Source of the DNA: Amphimedon queenslandica
Taxonomy: Eukaryota; Porifera; Demospongiae; Haplosclerida; Niphatidae
DNA: 64,000 bases
Reading direction: 5' to 3'
Assembly (NCBI RefSeq): GCF_000090795.2
Contig: NW_003546242.1
Location: 1,766,938 to 1,830,937, forward strand
A model generated the notes under the pieces. That model was not told the DNA's origin, searched no databases, and saw only the letters and a list, made by a program, of their open reading frames with translations. This document shows positions 1-11,200 of this stretch, piece by piece; position 1 is the stretch's first letter, and the number at the start of each line of letters is the position of its first letter. The position numbers and the translations under genes are program-made.

Positions 1-659
1 CAGCAAGAGTGTTGGGCCAGGTTTTTTAAATTTTTGGGCAGCAGTGTAGTGCCGCCTCCACGTGGCGCTGCCTGGGATCACTAGTGGTTACTACTGCTAG
101 TGATGCTAAGAGCACTACATACAAGAAGAAAAATAACAATGCTAACAGTAAGTTTGTGTAAGGACTTTAATATTATCATTGATAGGTTCAAGCTGAAATA
201 AAGATGAAATGTCAAGTGGATTGATACTCAAGACTGAAGCTAGAGATTTATATACTAGTTTTAATTTTTTGAAAAATAATTCTTTTAAATTTTGATTGCA
301 TGTATTTATGGCGATTTGAACTGTTATTGCCAGCTCTACAACTACTACTGTGCAGCATGCCCAAATGAGCCACCAACACATGCACATCTTTTTATAATAA
401 ATGTACAAAAAATATTATGTTGTGTAGAAATTCTATTAAAATTTTAATTTTTAAGGTTCCAAATTTATGTCAAGATGTACATATATGATATATCTATATT
501 AGTTGAGTTCAGTAAAAGTTAAAATTTTTGTCATTAAAATGAAATAATCTTGAAGACTTTACTGACTGCAATCAATAGGAAAGGAAGAAAGTCACTCCAG
601 TCTCCTAGTAGTGGTATAAAAGGGCCAAACTTTATAGCCTCCTAGTTTTTATACATGAC
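1..659. other. AT-rich sequence without recognisable gene
   Basis: No exon with protein similarity that I recognise, and no inverted repeat of note. Short open frames here are in AT-rich, low-complexity sequence. Confidence 0.5.
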
Positions 660-1369
660 ATGCATTGTTGTAACTGCTTTTATGCAGTAGTTATAGATCT
701 ATACATGCACCATGAACTAATTGCAGCCAGCCACCCACGTGTTCTCACATTTCAAAATGGCTGCTCAGGCAAAGTTAAGTGCCTAAAGAGGGAAAAGAGA
801 AGCTATCCACTCCTTCAGACCCACCAAGAAGAAAGAAAGAACAGACTAAGACAGTTTACTAGGACCAAGTAGAGCCTGAGATACAACCAGAAATAGAAAT
901 ACTACTAATAATAAAAATGATCTTTGAAATCCTCGTACAGTATTTTTTGGTAACATTCCTCTGTCAACTAAAAAGAAGGACATACTCAAGCTGGTCTTCC
1001 CCTGTGGTTCGGTCGAGTCGCTACGGCAACGATCAGTTGTGGTTTCTCCTGGTAAGCTTCCTGTTAGAGTTGCTAGGAAACTTAGAAAACAGTTGACAGG
1101 GACGACTACTAATTTCTATGTTGTTATGGAGACGGAGGAGTCTGCTAGTGCTTGTTTGAAGTTGAATGGATAAGAGGTTGATGGGAGACATATTAGGGTT
1201 GATCTGGCCACACCTACTAATGACACTCACTGTTCTGTGTTTGTAGGTAATGTACCTTTGTACCTTTTGGGGCCAATAAAGAGAAACTGAGAAAAGTATT
1301 TGAGTAAGTACATGTACATGTATGTAGTATTTACGTAACGTTCATGTGCATAAAATGCTATTAAAATGG

Positions 1370-1745
1370 AGAATTCTCTCCTTGAAATTTTTGGTCAAAG
1401 ATCCTGTACAGGGGCTATTGCTCAATTTTTGAGTAACTTTAGAAATTTGTAAAAAAATCAAAACTTGATGGGAATCAGCTCAAACTTTCTACGCAACATG
1501 AGAACATGTATATACATCAGAAAATGTAATTAAAATGTGGAATTTAATCCTTGACATTTTTGGTGAAATTTGGCTTGAGACCCTGTACAGGGACTTTTGC
1601 CTGATTTCGGAGCAACTTTTAAAATTTGTAAAAAAAATCCAAACTTGATCAGAGTCAGCTCAAACTTTCTACATAACATAGTACATGTATATGCATCAGA
1701 AAATGTAGTAAAAATTGAGAATTTCCTTTTAGCCATTTTTCATAA
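1370..1745. repeat. Two tandem copies of the dispersed ~190-bp repeat
   Basis: Two adjacent units share a block with 'cagctcaaactttctac', then 'catcagaaaatgta', then a stretch beginning 'ttttggt' and a 'gtacagg' core. The same unit recurs at many other places in the window (about 4.75, 7.1-7.8, 22.7, 27.4, 38.0, 47.0, 47.7 and 62.7 kb). It lies inside the intron of the RBM34-like remnant. Family name unknown to me. Confidence 0.7.
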
Positions 1746-1780
1746 AATACCCTTTACCATATTATTATACATGTTTTTTT

Positions 1781-2026
1781 ATACTATATCCCAAGTGAGT
1801 TTGACAGCAGCCGCTTGAAATTTGAAAAATGTAGCCATACGTCACTAATGACGTCTTATAATGATATTCGTAGAAGCATGGTTTCTGAGGGCCGAGAGAC
1901 CCAAGACTTGAGATCGTGTAATGGCATTGGGCGACTAAGAACCTGTGAAAGTTTCATCCTTATCCCGCATTCCTATAAAAAGTTATTCCAGTTTTTCTTG
2001 AGTCAAACTCAGTTGGGATATAGTAT
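1781..2026. mobile_element. MITE-like element with ~25-bp terminal inverted repeats
   Basis: The left end (1781, ATACTATATCCCAA...) and right end (2026, reading inward ATACTATATCCCAA...) match over about 25 bp with one mismatch. The 245-bp interior has no coding signal. It sits in the RBM34-like intron. No target duplication was established. Confidence 0.65.
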
Positions 2027-2780
2027 GGTATAGGACTTGGTCAAATTTTTTGATCAACTAATCGATAAAAAATCTGTTTCGATCGGAATAAGATGGTTTT
2101 AAAATCATTACTTTCTTTTCCCCCTCATTTTATCATTTTCCTCCCTCCCCTTCTCTCCCTCAGGTCCTGTCACCACTGTGGTCTTATTGATGGCATTCGT
2201 ATCATTAAAGACACTAGAACTGACATTAACAAAAGGTTTGCTTATGCCATATTCAAAGACAGCAGCTCTGTCTTATTTGCTTGCAAGAAAAATGAGAGGC
2301 TTGAACTAGAGGGACGGAAACTAAGAGTTTTTTGCTGTCGCAGCAATAAGTCAAAGTTTCAGACTAAATTTGGAGGAGCCAAGTCCCAAGTTGGTCGTAA
2401 TAAGAAGTTGCTCAAGTCGTTCCAACCTTCAAAGAAAAAGGGAAAGACTGATAAAAGAAGACTAAACTGAGTAGGAAAGAGAAATCAGTTAAAAAGAAAG
2501 AGAAAGCAAGAAGAATAAATAAATAGATAAATAATAAAGAAATGTAAAGAATTATAATACATTAATTAGTATTCTAATTAGCACTATGTTACCAAAGTAT
2601 GCCTATTATCAGATGATTTCCTCTTCACTTTAAGATTAACTTTTGATAATTTATACAATAAAAGCCATAGTATACATGTCCCAAGCGGTAGTTACCACAG
2701 AAAACACTTGCCTAAGTAACTGACTCATCTATTTTACTGTTAATGAAAATGCTGTACTATAGTCAGTCCAGACAGAAGCT

Positions 2781-4640
2781 ATGTCTCTCCTGTTAATAGT
2801 TGTTCTCTTATTCTTCAATAGCTCCTGCAGTGTACATCTCCTCTGGTTAGTATTATGTGTCTGATGACTGCAGTTCAGTTACTCAGTCACCTTGTAATCC
2901 TTTATCAGTGAATGCTGGGAATATGTCTCAATACAATAACACCATCTTCTACTTCATTGGAACGACTAACATATATTGTTACCATGACTGCAGTAAAGAA
3001 TGTTACTCTACATGGACTGGATCAGTCTCCTAGTATTAACTGTAATGGAGTTTCTAAAACTAGCATTCTGGTATACTACAGTACTGATGCCACTATTTCT
3101 AACATATCGTTCAGTGATTTTTCACTGGAGATTCATTCATCCAACAATATTACAATATCTAGTTGCTCTTTCTTTGGATCAAAATCTGGCATATTGCAGT
3201 TATATGATGATTTGATGTTAAAATATCATCAGTTTACAATGACTAAAATAAACAATTACTATGAAACTCTTCCAGTATGTAGTGATGAATTACCCCCATT
3301 ACTCATTGATACTGACTAATGTTAACTTGACTTAGTTACGCAATACTGGTGAAATGGAACTAGTAATCAATCATGGTAACTCATACAATCTATCAATCAT
3401 TTTGATTATCTTTATTCTGTACAATGTTTTACATTAGAATTGTTTGAAAGTATCTTTAATTTTTTATTATCATGTCTTCATTTCACAATAATACTCTATC
3501 TATTGGCTTTTATATTTACTTTTGTGAAAATTCAGCTCCCACTAAATGCTCATATCCTGGTATTACGTTAGTTTCAAATGTTATGCTAATTGAGATGAGT
3601 AAACTTTACAATAACTGGCGCAGATTTCAAATTATTACTGACAAATATTTACCAGGAACAGTGAACTATCACATTATTATCAAATCATGTTTGATGCATG
3701 ACAATTAAGCAGGGTTATTTATTGATGCAATATTTTTTGAGATTCCTTCAATTCAATGAAATAGACACTAAACTCATTAGAAATGGAGGAGATAAGATAA
3801 TGAACAGTAATGTTATTAGTCTCAGAAATGTTTCTGTTGCTAACAGTACCTATACAGGATTGACACTTGAAAAATCATTAGTGACAATTAAAAGTAATTT
3901 AATATTCAGGAACAATGCTAGAGTAGTTGGAGGAGGATTAGCAATAAATGACTCATCACGATTGATAGTATCATCATCAGCTAACTTGGAGTTTATTGAT
4001 TATCATGCTTCTTATAAAGGTGGAGGGATCTATGTTAAACAGTCATCAGAGAGTGATGTAAGATTTATAGCACCAAATATACAGGTTCTTACATTGATAA
4101 ATAATAATAATGCTGGACTGGTTGGTAGTGATATGTATGGTATGACATACAATCAGCTTAACTTCACTAACCCACACATTAGTTCAACTGGTAATCCAGT
4201 GTGATAGTGTTTTTGTGATCCTCATGCATGCTATCAGTATTACTTGGTAATAAGTAAACCATAGGTATTACCATGAGTACATGTTACTAAAAGCTGTTTT
4301 TATGTAAGTGAACAACACATTTATATCCAGGTCAAACACTGAAGTATTATGTGGCTTTGTCAGGTTACAATTACTTTGGATCACTAACTCCAACAGATGG
4401 TACAGCACAAGTCTATAATGACAATAATTTGCTGAATCAAACATATATTCCCAATACTTGTTCACTAATTGAATACACACCTAAATTGACTCAAACAGGA
4501 TATCAAACTGACTTTAGCACTAGCACCACCTTTACTCACTGTAGACAAAACTTACCCTGATTTCATTGTTAAAGATTATTCCATTGGTGATTCCTGTACT
4601 TGCAGTAGCAATTATTGCCTATGTAGAATAAATCAAAATT
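2781..4640 (+). pseudogene. Decayed copy of the beta-helix / multi-TM surface protein family
   Basis: A paralogue of the minus-strand gene at 38849-42195. It opens with the same kind of signal peptide (MSLLLIVVLLFF then SSCSV). It then keeps, in different frames, NVTLHGLDQSP, NNITISSCSFFGS, a long block at 3800-4200 with VISLRNVSVANST, VVGGGLAINDSS, ANLEFID and YKGGGIYVKQSS, and another at about 4330-4500 (YFGSLTPTDGT, SLIEYTPK). Frames change several times between these blocks. The copy stops near the position where the relative starts its Cys-rich segment; a faint remnant (SIGDSCTCS) is visible at about 4590. The membrane half is absent. A dead, 3'-truncated copy fits best. Confidence 0.75.
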
Positions 4641-4655
4641 TCCTTCCTATAATAC

Positions 4656-4746
4656 AAAAATTGAAAATTTCATTGAAGCCAGTGGATAGGGTATCACAAT
4701 GCAAGTCATACCCTATCCACTGGCTTTAATGTAATTTTCAATTTTT
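4656..4746. repeat. Near-perfect foldback (hairpin) of ~90 bp
   Basis: AAGCCAGTGGATAGGGTAT (from 4676) is repeated exactly in reverse complement after a 13-base loop, and both arms extend outward through an AT-rich run related to AAAAATTGAAAATT. No coding content. Probably a small MITE or hairpin element. It marks the downstream edge of the decayed surface-protein copy. Confidence 0.75.
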
Positions 4747-5010
4747 GGTCACCCAGGACTATTGTACATACTGAATCTTTATAAAAAGTAATTCAAAAAA
4801 CGTAGTAAAGATTTAAGGTGATTTTGGGGCTATTTTTTGGAAAAAAATCATAGACTTTAGTACGATTTTTCAGAATTTTTGTGTTTTCCTAAGTATAAGG
4901 CTGTAACTTGAAAAACTGTAGTCAGAATCAGCTCAAACTTGTTATACAGCATAAGTGCATTGTTCTTGACTATACACTTATTTTATTTCAAAGTTAGCTT
5001 TATCCTTCTT
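4747..5010. repeat. Copy of the dispersed ~190-bp repeat
   Basis: Contains the family hallmarks: a stretch with 'gattttggggctatttttt', a T-rich 'ttttcagaattttt' block, and 'gtcagaatcagctcaaac' followed by 'acagcataag'. No gene signal. Confidence 0.6.
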
Positions 5011-5254
5011 CTTCATGATATCAAATAATTCCTTTATTGATCGTACATTAATTCCATGATTATCTCTTTGTCCCACCATAGTGTAATGTCTTACCAGCCG
5101 TGCAGTCTGTCCAATGTCCATTATTGTTTAGGAAGTGATTGAAATAACTGAAGAATTTAAGATACCATTGACTACAATAAAGCTAGGTATGTTATAATAT
5201 GTACTATCACACTGTCAAGTAGTGGCAGTGCAGACTACAGTGTATATACATTAT

Positions 5255-5530
5255 TAATTATAATTTTTATAGATATTAAAGACCTTGATATTTTCATTAA
5301 AGTATTAACATCAGATCAATTAACACTTGCCTTGTTCTGTATGGCACAGACTAGGTCTACAGTTGGGATTATATGATCCTATTAAAACTAGTAGATATAG
5401 ACAAGAATAGAGGAGATCCAGTGGAGTATTTCCGTGAGTGTATGTCTGCCTGGTTAAGAGAAGATAAAGTGAGAGAGAAAGGAGGTCCCAGTTGGTCGTC
5501 ATTAGCTATACAGCGATACAAGAGAAATAT
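5255..5530 (+). pseudogene. Isolated death-domain fragment
   Basis: Two frames together show the signature of a death-fold domain: WHRLGLQLGLYDP in one frame (from about 5345), then LKLVDIDKNRGDPVEYFREC, MSAWLRED and GGPSWSSLA in the next. The spacing of W..LG..LGL, the central acidic helix, the C...WL and the P.W..L matches death domains of the kind common in sponges and cnidarians. A one-base shift separates helices 1-2 from the rest, and no flanking exons of a host protein were found. Read as the remnant of a death-domain gene; a real exon with an assembly error is the alternative. Confidence 0.6.
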
Positions 5531-5960
5531 ATTGCTAGTTACATTAGAGATAAATATTGCATTTAATTGTAACAAAAATGTAAAAAATTTAATAGAACAA
5601 ATTTTTAAAAAATGTTCATTAATTATTATCATGAAATATAATCATGAAATTGTTTTTTTGACATGTGTTAATTGTTGCCTTCCCCAGTGCTACTTGTCTT
5701 GCATTCATTAATTTCATTATAGTATCAAATAGACTCACATTAACATACATATATACCCCTACAGAAACAAAATACATCACAATATCAATATATTGTAGCC
5801 TATGGAAGAAAATCACAAAATGAAATTCCTAAATAATGAGATTCATGCATGATCCCAATAGTACAATAACTCATTATACATGATGGATCAGTTAGTGTAT
5901 AGTATTAGTTTGTATTATGTTAACAGTTAGTGTAGAGCATAGTGTTAGTGGATTTAATAC

Positions 5961-7107
5961 TTTGGCAGCTCCCAGACACTGTTGGAGGAGGTGAATCCGT
6001 TCAGAGTTTCTGAACAGAATGTGTAGTGAGTTCTTTCTTACGGAGGAGAATACCTAATAATAATAATTAATAACAGCCAAGGGTTAGCATGTACCAGTAT
6101 GGTACAAGACACTACCCAAAATCAATGCATCAAGCCTGATTACAGTATTGATACAGTCTGACAAGTATCATTGCTGAATCATGCATGCTGCTCTGGCTGA
6201 ACCAGTATCAATTCCAGCATATTGTATCAAGGCTGATAGATCAAGCTAGGCTCATTACCATGTTAGCTGCCCAAGATTTATGATTCAGGATGCATTAGGC
6301 CAGATCAGGACTGACATCATTCACGATTCAATCACAAACTCTTGGCAGTGTAGTCATTATTATAATCTTCTCTTTCCTTACTTGTCCTAAAATAAATGAT
6401 AATAATTTATAAATGGCAACTGCTTACACTAGTCTCAGTCCAGTTGCTTCACTCCTTGATATCTTCTCTGATCTTGCCAGATCAACTATTGTGAGACTAC
6501 CTCTTGTGGTAGTCTTGGATACTGAATTATAAGAAACCAACTAGGTACAATAAAAGGAGGAGATAAGACCTTGAGAGGAAGAGAGAGAGAGAGAGGGAAG
6601 GAGAGATGGGGGGATATAGTGAGATATACATGTAGTATTAACCAGTAGTGCATTTTAAAAATACAAATTAATACAAACATTTTAAAACAAGAGATCAATA
6701 AGTAAGTAAAGTAACAGATCTTCTCAGCTACATATTAACCTCCTGGGGAAACTTGAAGGTAAGTAAGTTATTATTTATAAACCTGAAATCAAGCGAACTG
6801 ATTTCTCAATTACAACTTAGTGATGTTAAAGTGATAGCATATTATTGTTGTACCTGTTAGTGTCCAATTTAGTTGAAGCTGTTCTACTATCCAACTGTCA
6901 TAAGTTTAATAACATCATCAGTGGAACATACTTCAATCTCTGTCAGCCCTTTGACGCAATAAATAAATAATTAACAAGAATTATTACTTGTTGCTTAATG
7001 GTACATGTCATTCTTTCCTTTTTGTGTATTTGAAGCTTCTCTTGTACTTTATTTAGTGACTTCAATAAATCATAAATTGACTCATTGTACACTGCAACCA
7101 TTGACAC
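5961..7107 (-). pseudogene. Kinesin-14 (KIFC-type) motor domain remnant
   Basis: Four exon-like blocks in correct order on the minus strand match the second half of a kinesin motor. About 7107-7010 reads SMVAVYNESIYDLL then KVQEKLQIH. About 6955-6854 reads VKGLTEIEV, CSTDDVIKLM, and after a frame change SRTASTKLDTNR. 6500-6430 reads SLTIVDLARSEK (switch II, normally DLAGSE), with SRSEATG after it. 6030-5961 reads LFRNSERIHLLQQ (normally PFRNSKLTYLLQDSL). The combination 'VPFRNS...LLQ' and 'VxGLTE' favours the C-terminal kinesin class. The switch II glycine is replaced by arginine, a frameshift is visible and the nucleotide-binding N-terminal half was not found. Dead gene inferred. Confidence 0.7.
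6110..6340. repeat. Repeat with 'gattcaggcatgat'-type motifs, second copy near 30.8-31.0 kb
   Basis: Short words such as tgaatcatgcat, gattcagg and the outer 'acccaaaa(t)' boundary recur here and, in the other orientation, at about 30800-31020 in the SEPHS/Kelch intergenic space. The ends of the element were not resolved. Confidence 0.45.
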
Positions 7108-7139
7108 CTAACAATCAACAAAATATCAAAAATGAATCA

Positions 7140-7800
7140 CTTCCTCCACAGCATAAGGACATCAATATGTATCAGAAAATGTAATAAAAATTTGGGGTAT
7201 TAAAGGCCATTACTGGGAAAAAAGCATCGACTATAGTAAAGAGATTGTTGCAGGATTTTGGCGTTTTTTAAATGACTGCAACTTAAAAAATTGAAGTTGG
7301 AATAAGCTCAAACTTGCTACAAAGCATACATGTAAGTACATCAATAATGCATTTTAAAATATAATAAAAATTTGGAATGATTTTGGAAATAAACATGGAC
7401 TATAGTACAGGGAATTTTAAAAGAATTTTGCAGTTTTAAAAAATTAATGGCCATAACATGAAAAGCTGAGTTTCGAATCACCACAAACTTGCTACATAGC
7501 ATACACATGTAAGTACATCAATATTTATTATAAAAAAATTTGGAGTAATTTTGGAGACAAATGTTAAATAAAAACTATGGATTATATAGTACAGTGAAAA
7601 GGGAACAAAGCCCTCAAAAAATTTATTGCAAATAAAGAATAGAAACAAAACATGTAGGTGAAGGGAAAACATAGCAAAGTAAATAAAGTTAGAGACACAA
7701 CAGGGATGTTTTAAAATGGCCAAATGACTTTAAAAATTGAAATCAGAATCAGCTCAAACAGGCTTGCTACACAGCATAAGGACATCAAAATATGTATTAA
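7140..7800. repeat. Cluster of three to four dispersed ~190-bp repeat units
   Basis: Successive units show 'cagctcaaac..gctacacagcata', 'aaggacatcaa', 'tatgta..aaaatttggggt' and 'actatagtac'. No gene between the kinesin remnant and the TSP1 gene start was recognised. Confidence 0.65.
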
Positions 7801-7802
7801 TT

Positions 7803-8032
7803 TAAGGCCTTTTCACATTGGCACAGTTTTTACGCATTGATTATGCATCATATTGTGTTCTTGTTGCCATTGATTTACATTGATCACACTGTATCATTTC
7901 ACAACAATTCACCTCTGGAGGGAAGTGAGAGTGACGGCACATTAATTTGAAACCACTCTAGTGTGTACGCATATTATCTATGGTGTGAACGCGATTAATG
8001 CGCATTACTTTGGCGAGTGTGAAAAGGCCTTA
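7803..8032. mobile_element. MITE with TAAGGCCTTTTCACA terminal inverted repeats
   Basis: The left end TAAGGCCTTTTCACA and the right end TGTGAAAAGGCCTTA are exact inverted copies 230 bp apart. The GGCCTTTTCAC-type terminus resembles PIF/Harbinger-like MITEs, but I could not fix a target duplication, so the class is tentative. Confidence 0.65.
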
Positions 8033-8298
8033 GAACATTCTTCTTGATTTTGACTTACTTTCATTTCAAAGTCAGTTTTATACCTTTCCTTTTAGTGATT
8101 GTAGGCAAACTTCAGGGTTATCTCTACGCGAGACTAGATTATCTCTTGGTCATGCAACTGCTCTCGACAAGACAAATAACAGACGGAGGAGAGGTAAGAG
8201 CAGAAACTCTTGCACTGTCATATTCCCCTTGGCTGGCCGGTTGCTTGCAAGTCGACAGGCGTGGCCTGGGACCGACCACTTCTTAAGTGGTTTCCATC

Positions 8299-11200
8299 AT
8301 GTCTTCCTTAATGAGCTTTGCTTTACTGGTAAGCTAATCTTTATTATTATTATTACTGTATATGTGCATTTATGTTGATTGTGTATTTATTATAATATTT
8401 CTTTTAGTTTCTTTGTATTTTTGTCTCGTTCAAATGCTCTGCAAGTAATGTGGTAAGTATTATTAAATTAATAATAATTATATATTATCTATTTATTATC
8501 ATTAACTTATGTATAATTATTAGGTTAAAAGAGAAACTGATCGAATGGCAATGGCTACTTGCACAAATGCTTCAGCAGTATGTTGTAGTTATTATTATTA
8601 CCGCAATTCTTCTAAAATTTCATGCCTCTAATTTCGAAAATAAATTTTTAAGCACTTTTATTTCAAAATTAATTCTAATTATTCGTTTTGTAAATTGTGA
8701 TGAAAGTTCTTCTGATTTTGTCATTTCCCTCCAATTTTGACACTACAGCATTATAACGCATCATAAACATGGACCTGTTCTGGAAGAGGCCAAAGAGCAG
8801 GTCTAACACACAGTGATGTCTTGAGCAGCACTCCGCCGGACAGGTAATTGCCTTAGTTGTATCCGGTTGATAGTGATCAAGATTCATATTGTGAAGATTA
8901 TTAGTCAAGCTGCAACAAGAAGCATAGACACTTATTATCTTGCTAGCTTAGTGCCTCCTACGGAGTATTTCATCATAATTAATTATTAGTTGGCCATAAA
9001 GGCTTAGTTTACTCTAATTATTTGTTTTCCAAATTTATTTATCAAAAGTGACTGTGGCGAATTTTTAGAAGAATTACGATATTATCATTTTTATTATTGT
9101 TATTATTATTATTATTATTATTATTTCCAGTGTTCTGTGACCTGTGGTGGTGGTTGTATGATCCAGTATTGTCGGTGTGAGGATCAGGCTGGTGCTGCTT
9201 TACAACTCTGTGGCAGTCAGCCTTGCTGCAATATTGGTGATTTTCGAAATGGAAGTAATCCACTTTCCTGTATACAATGTAACATGCAAGCATGTCCTGG
9301 TAAGTATCTGTTGCTAGGGCTAGGCAAATTGTGCTAGCATAATTTGGGGCATATTTGGGGCAAATTATTATGCTGGCATAATGGAAGCATAATGGGTCTA
9401 AGATTTCTGGCTGACCACATGATTTCAAGTACTAGTAAAACAACCCAACTGCTTAATACTTACCTCCTCAAGCCATGCAAGTGTGGCAAGTTCAATGGTT
9501 TAGGTTGTGCTATTTTGCAGTGACTCAAAATCACGAAACATTTTAAGATTCTGGCATTATTATAATATTGCAATTATAACAGACACATGTACATGTAACT
9601 TGATAGTCGATATTCAGTAAAGCTTAAACTATGAGCATAATAATGTGGATAATTGGAGTCATTTTAAAGCATAATAAGCAAAAATTGAAACATAATTTGC
9701 CTACTGGTACCCCTATCTGTTGCTGTTGACATTATTAATTGCTCTTATTAGTGTTGTTTTATTAGGTGGACCTGCTTCTGTTAATGAGTTCATTCCTCAT
9801 ACAGGGACATTCACTCTTGTTGATAGTGTCACTGGAATGATAGCTGTCACTACTACCAGGGATGCTGCTATGATTAGTATCACTATTCAAGTACCTGACC
9901 CAACTGGATATTCTACAACCTTTAATACTACGCGAACAACTACTCAAATGGGTACTCAGACATCCTTTAGTGCTTCACAGGGTTTCTCTGCTCCTACTTA
10001 TGAAATTTCTAATGGGATGATAAAGATCAATGGTCAGTCATTGATAGCAACTGGTTCTTTCTTAGCTGTTAGAACAATACCTTCCACTGGTAGCTTCAGT
10101 TACACGGGATCAGCAGGTTTCTATAAGTTAGGAACCGGGTCTGGTGTTGCCACTTTTAGCGGATACATGCCCTATTACTATATATCACCATTTGGTCACC
10201 TTTATGAGTATTCTGGTCCAAAAGCAGTTCAAGTCAAAGCAACAGGTAAGGTGTTTGTTAGATTGAACCAAGTACGGAATGAACGGCTAATCATAACATC
10301 AGAGAATTCATACATTACTGGAGAGTTAAGTAAACAGTCTGGTGCTGCAATGACCATAGAGCCAGTTGGAGCTGGAGCAGCTATAGGTTTCAACTTTAGG
10401 GGAACTGGTACTAATGCTTTTACAATAACATCATCAACTAATGTCAGGACGGCTGTATCCCCAACCAGTTATACTGGTAGCACACTTATGGTTGGTAGCA
10501 TGACTTTTAATAACATTGACAATGTCCTCTTAGCTGGGGAAGGCTTTGAACAGTACAGATCTGCCAGCAATGAAGCAACTGCTTTTGTATCCTACGACTC
10601 CTTCTTCATCAATGCTCATAATGCTGTCTTCTCAACAAGCTCAAAGGTAACTGCTATGATTCAAGAGGGTCAAATGTTTCTAGCTGGAGGTGGAACATCT
10701 CAAGCTGCTTATACAGTCGAAGGTAATAGAGTGAAGTATGGTGGTGTCACTGTATTCACCATTAACTCTGGTTTTACAGAGTCTGATATTGCTGGACCTG
10801 TACTGTTATCATATAATGGTCAGGCCTTGTCAGGCAGTGCAAATAATACTGGTATTGAATCTTTTGCTTATAATGTTGGAAATACTAATGGTATAGCATT
10901 TAATGGAGATGCAACAGTGTCTTCTGGTCCTGATATTAATGTCCGACTATACGTATCTGGGTCTGAGGCCTTTGCTACCAGTTCACAATCATTAAATGAC
11001 AACATTACAGCAGCAACAATGCCTAGAACCATAACTGGATTAAGAGCTATGTACACCACAGTCCTTGAATCAGGTAATACTGGAATACTTCAATTGAATG
11101 GGCAGAATGTAGTTGAATTCACTGGATCAGCAATGAGCGTGACACTGAATGATGGAGATGCTGTTAGCTACAGTGGGGGAACTATTAGTTTTACTCCTTG

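Larger units (their letters stand above)
760..2470 (+). pseudogene. RBM34: RBM34-like RNA-binding protein, two RRM exons, decayed
   Basis: RBM34/Nop12-type proteins carry two RRM domains and act in the nucleolus. From about 934 the frame gives an RRM1 start (RTVFFGNIPLS), then VESLRQRS, FYVVMETEESASACLKLNG and GRHIRVDLA, ending FVGNV. An in-frame TAA follows LKLNG (about 1172), and a short duplication/frameshift lies near 1258-1270, after which the frame reads NKEKLRKVFE. A good donor (GTAAGT) follows 1303. The acceptor at 2163 opens RRM2 in matching phase (GLIDGIRIIKD, FAYAIFKDSSSV, GRKLRV) and a basic tail to the stop at 2470. Upstream of 934 a lysine-rich linker-like frame is broken by several stops. 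Because the intron is kept, this is a decayed genomic copy and not a processed retrocopy. Similarity is clear; inactivity is inferred from at least two lesions in the core domain. Confidence 0.75.

Noticed and set aside
8749-8843. Possible extra exon of the TSP1 gene (reads TWTCSGRGQRAG)
   Set aside because: It has splice-like borders, but every phase compatible with its neighbours meets a stop or breaks the CSVTCGGG exon. Skipping it keeps the frame open. It may be a decayed or alternative exon.
9720-9765. Coding extension before the giant exon (frame reading LLTLLIALISVVLL)
   Set aside because: It begins with TTG, overlaps the right end and target duplication of the hAT insertion, and lies before a good acceptor (TTTTATTAG) whose phase matches the previous exon. 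It is intron, not a second signal peptide.
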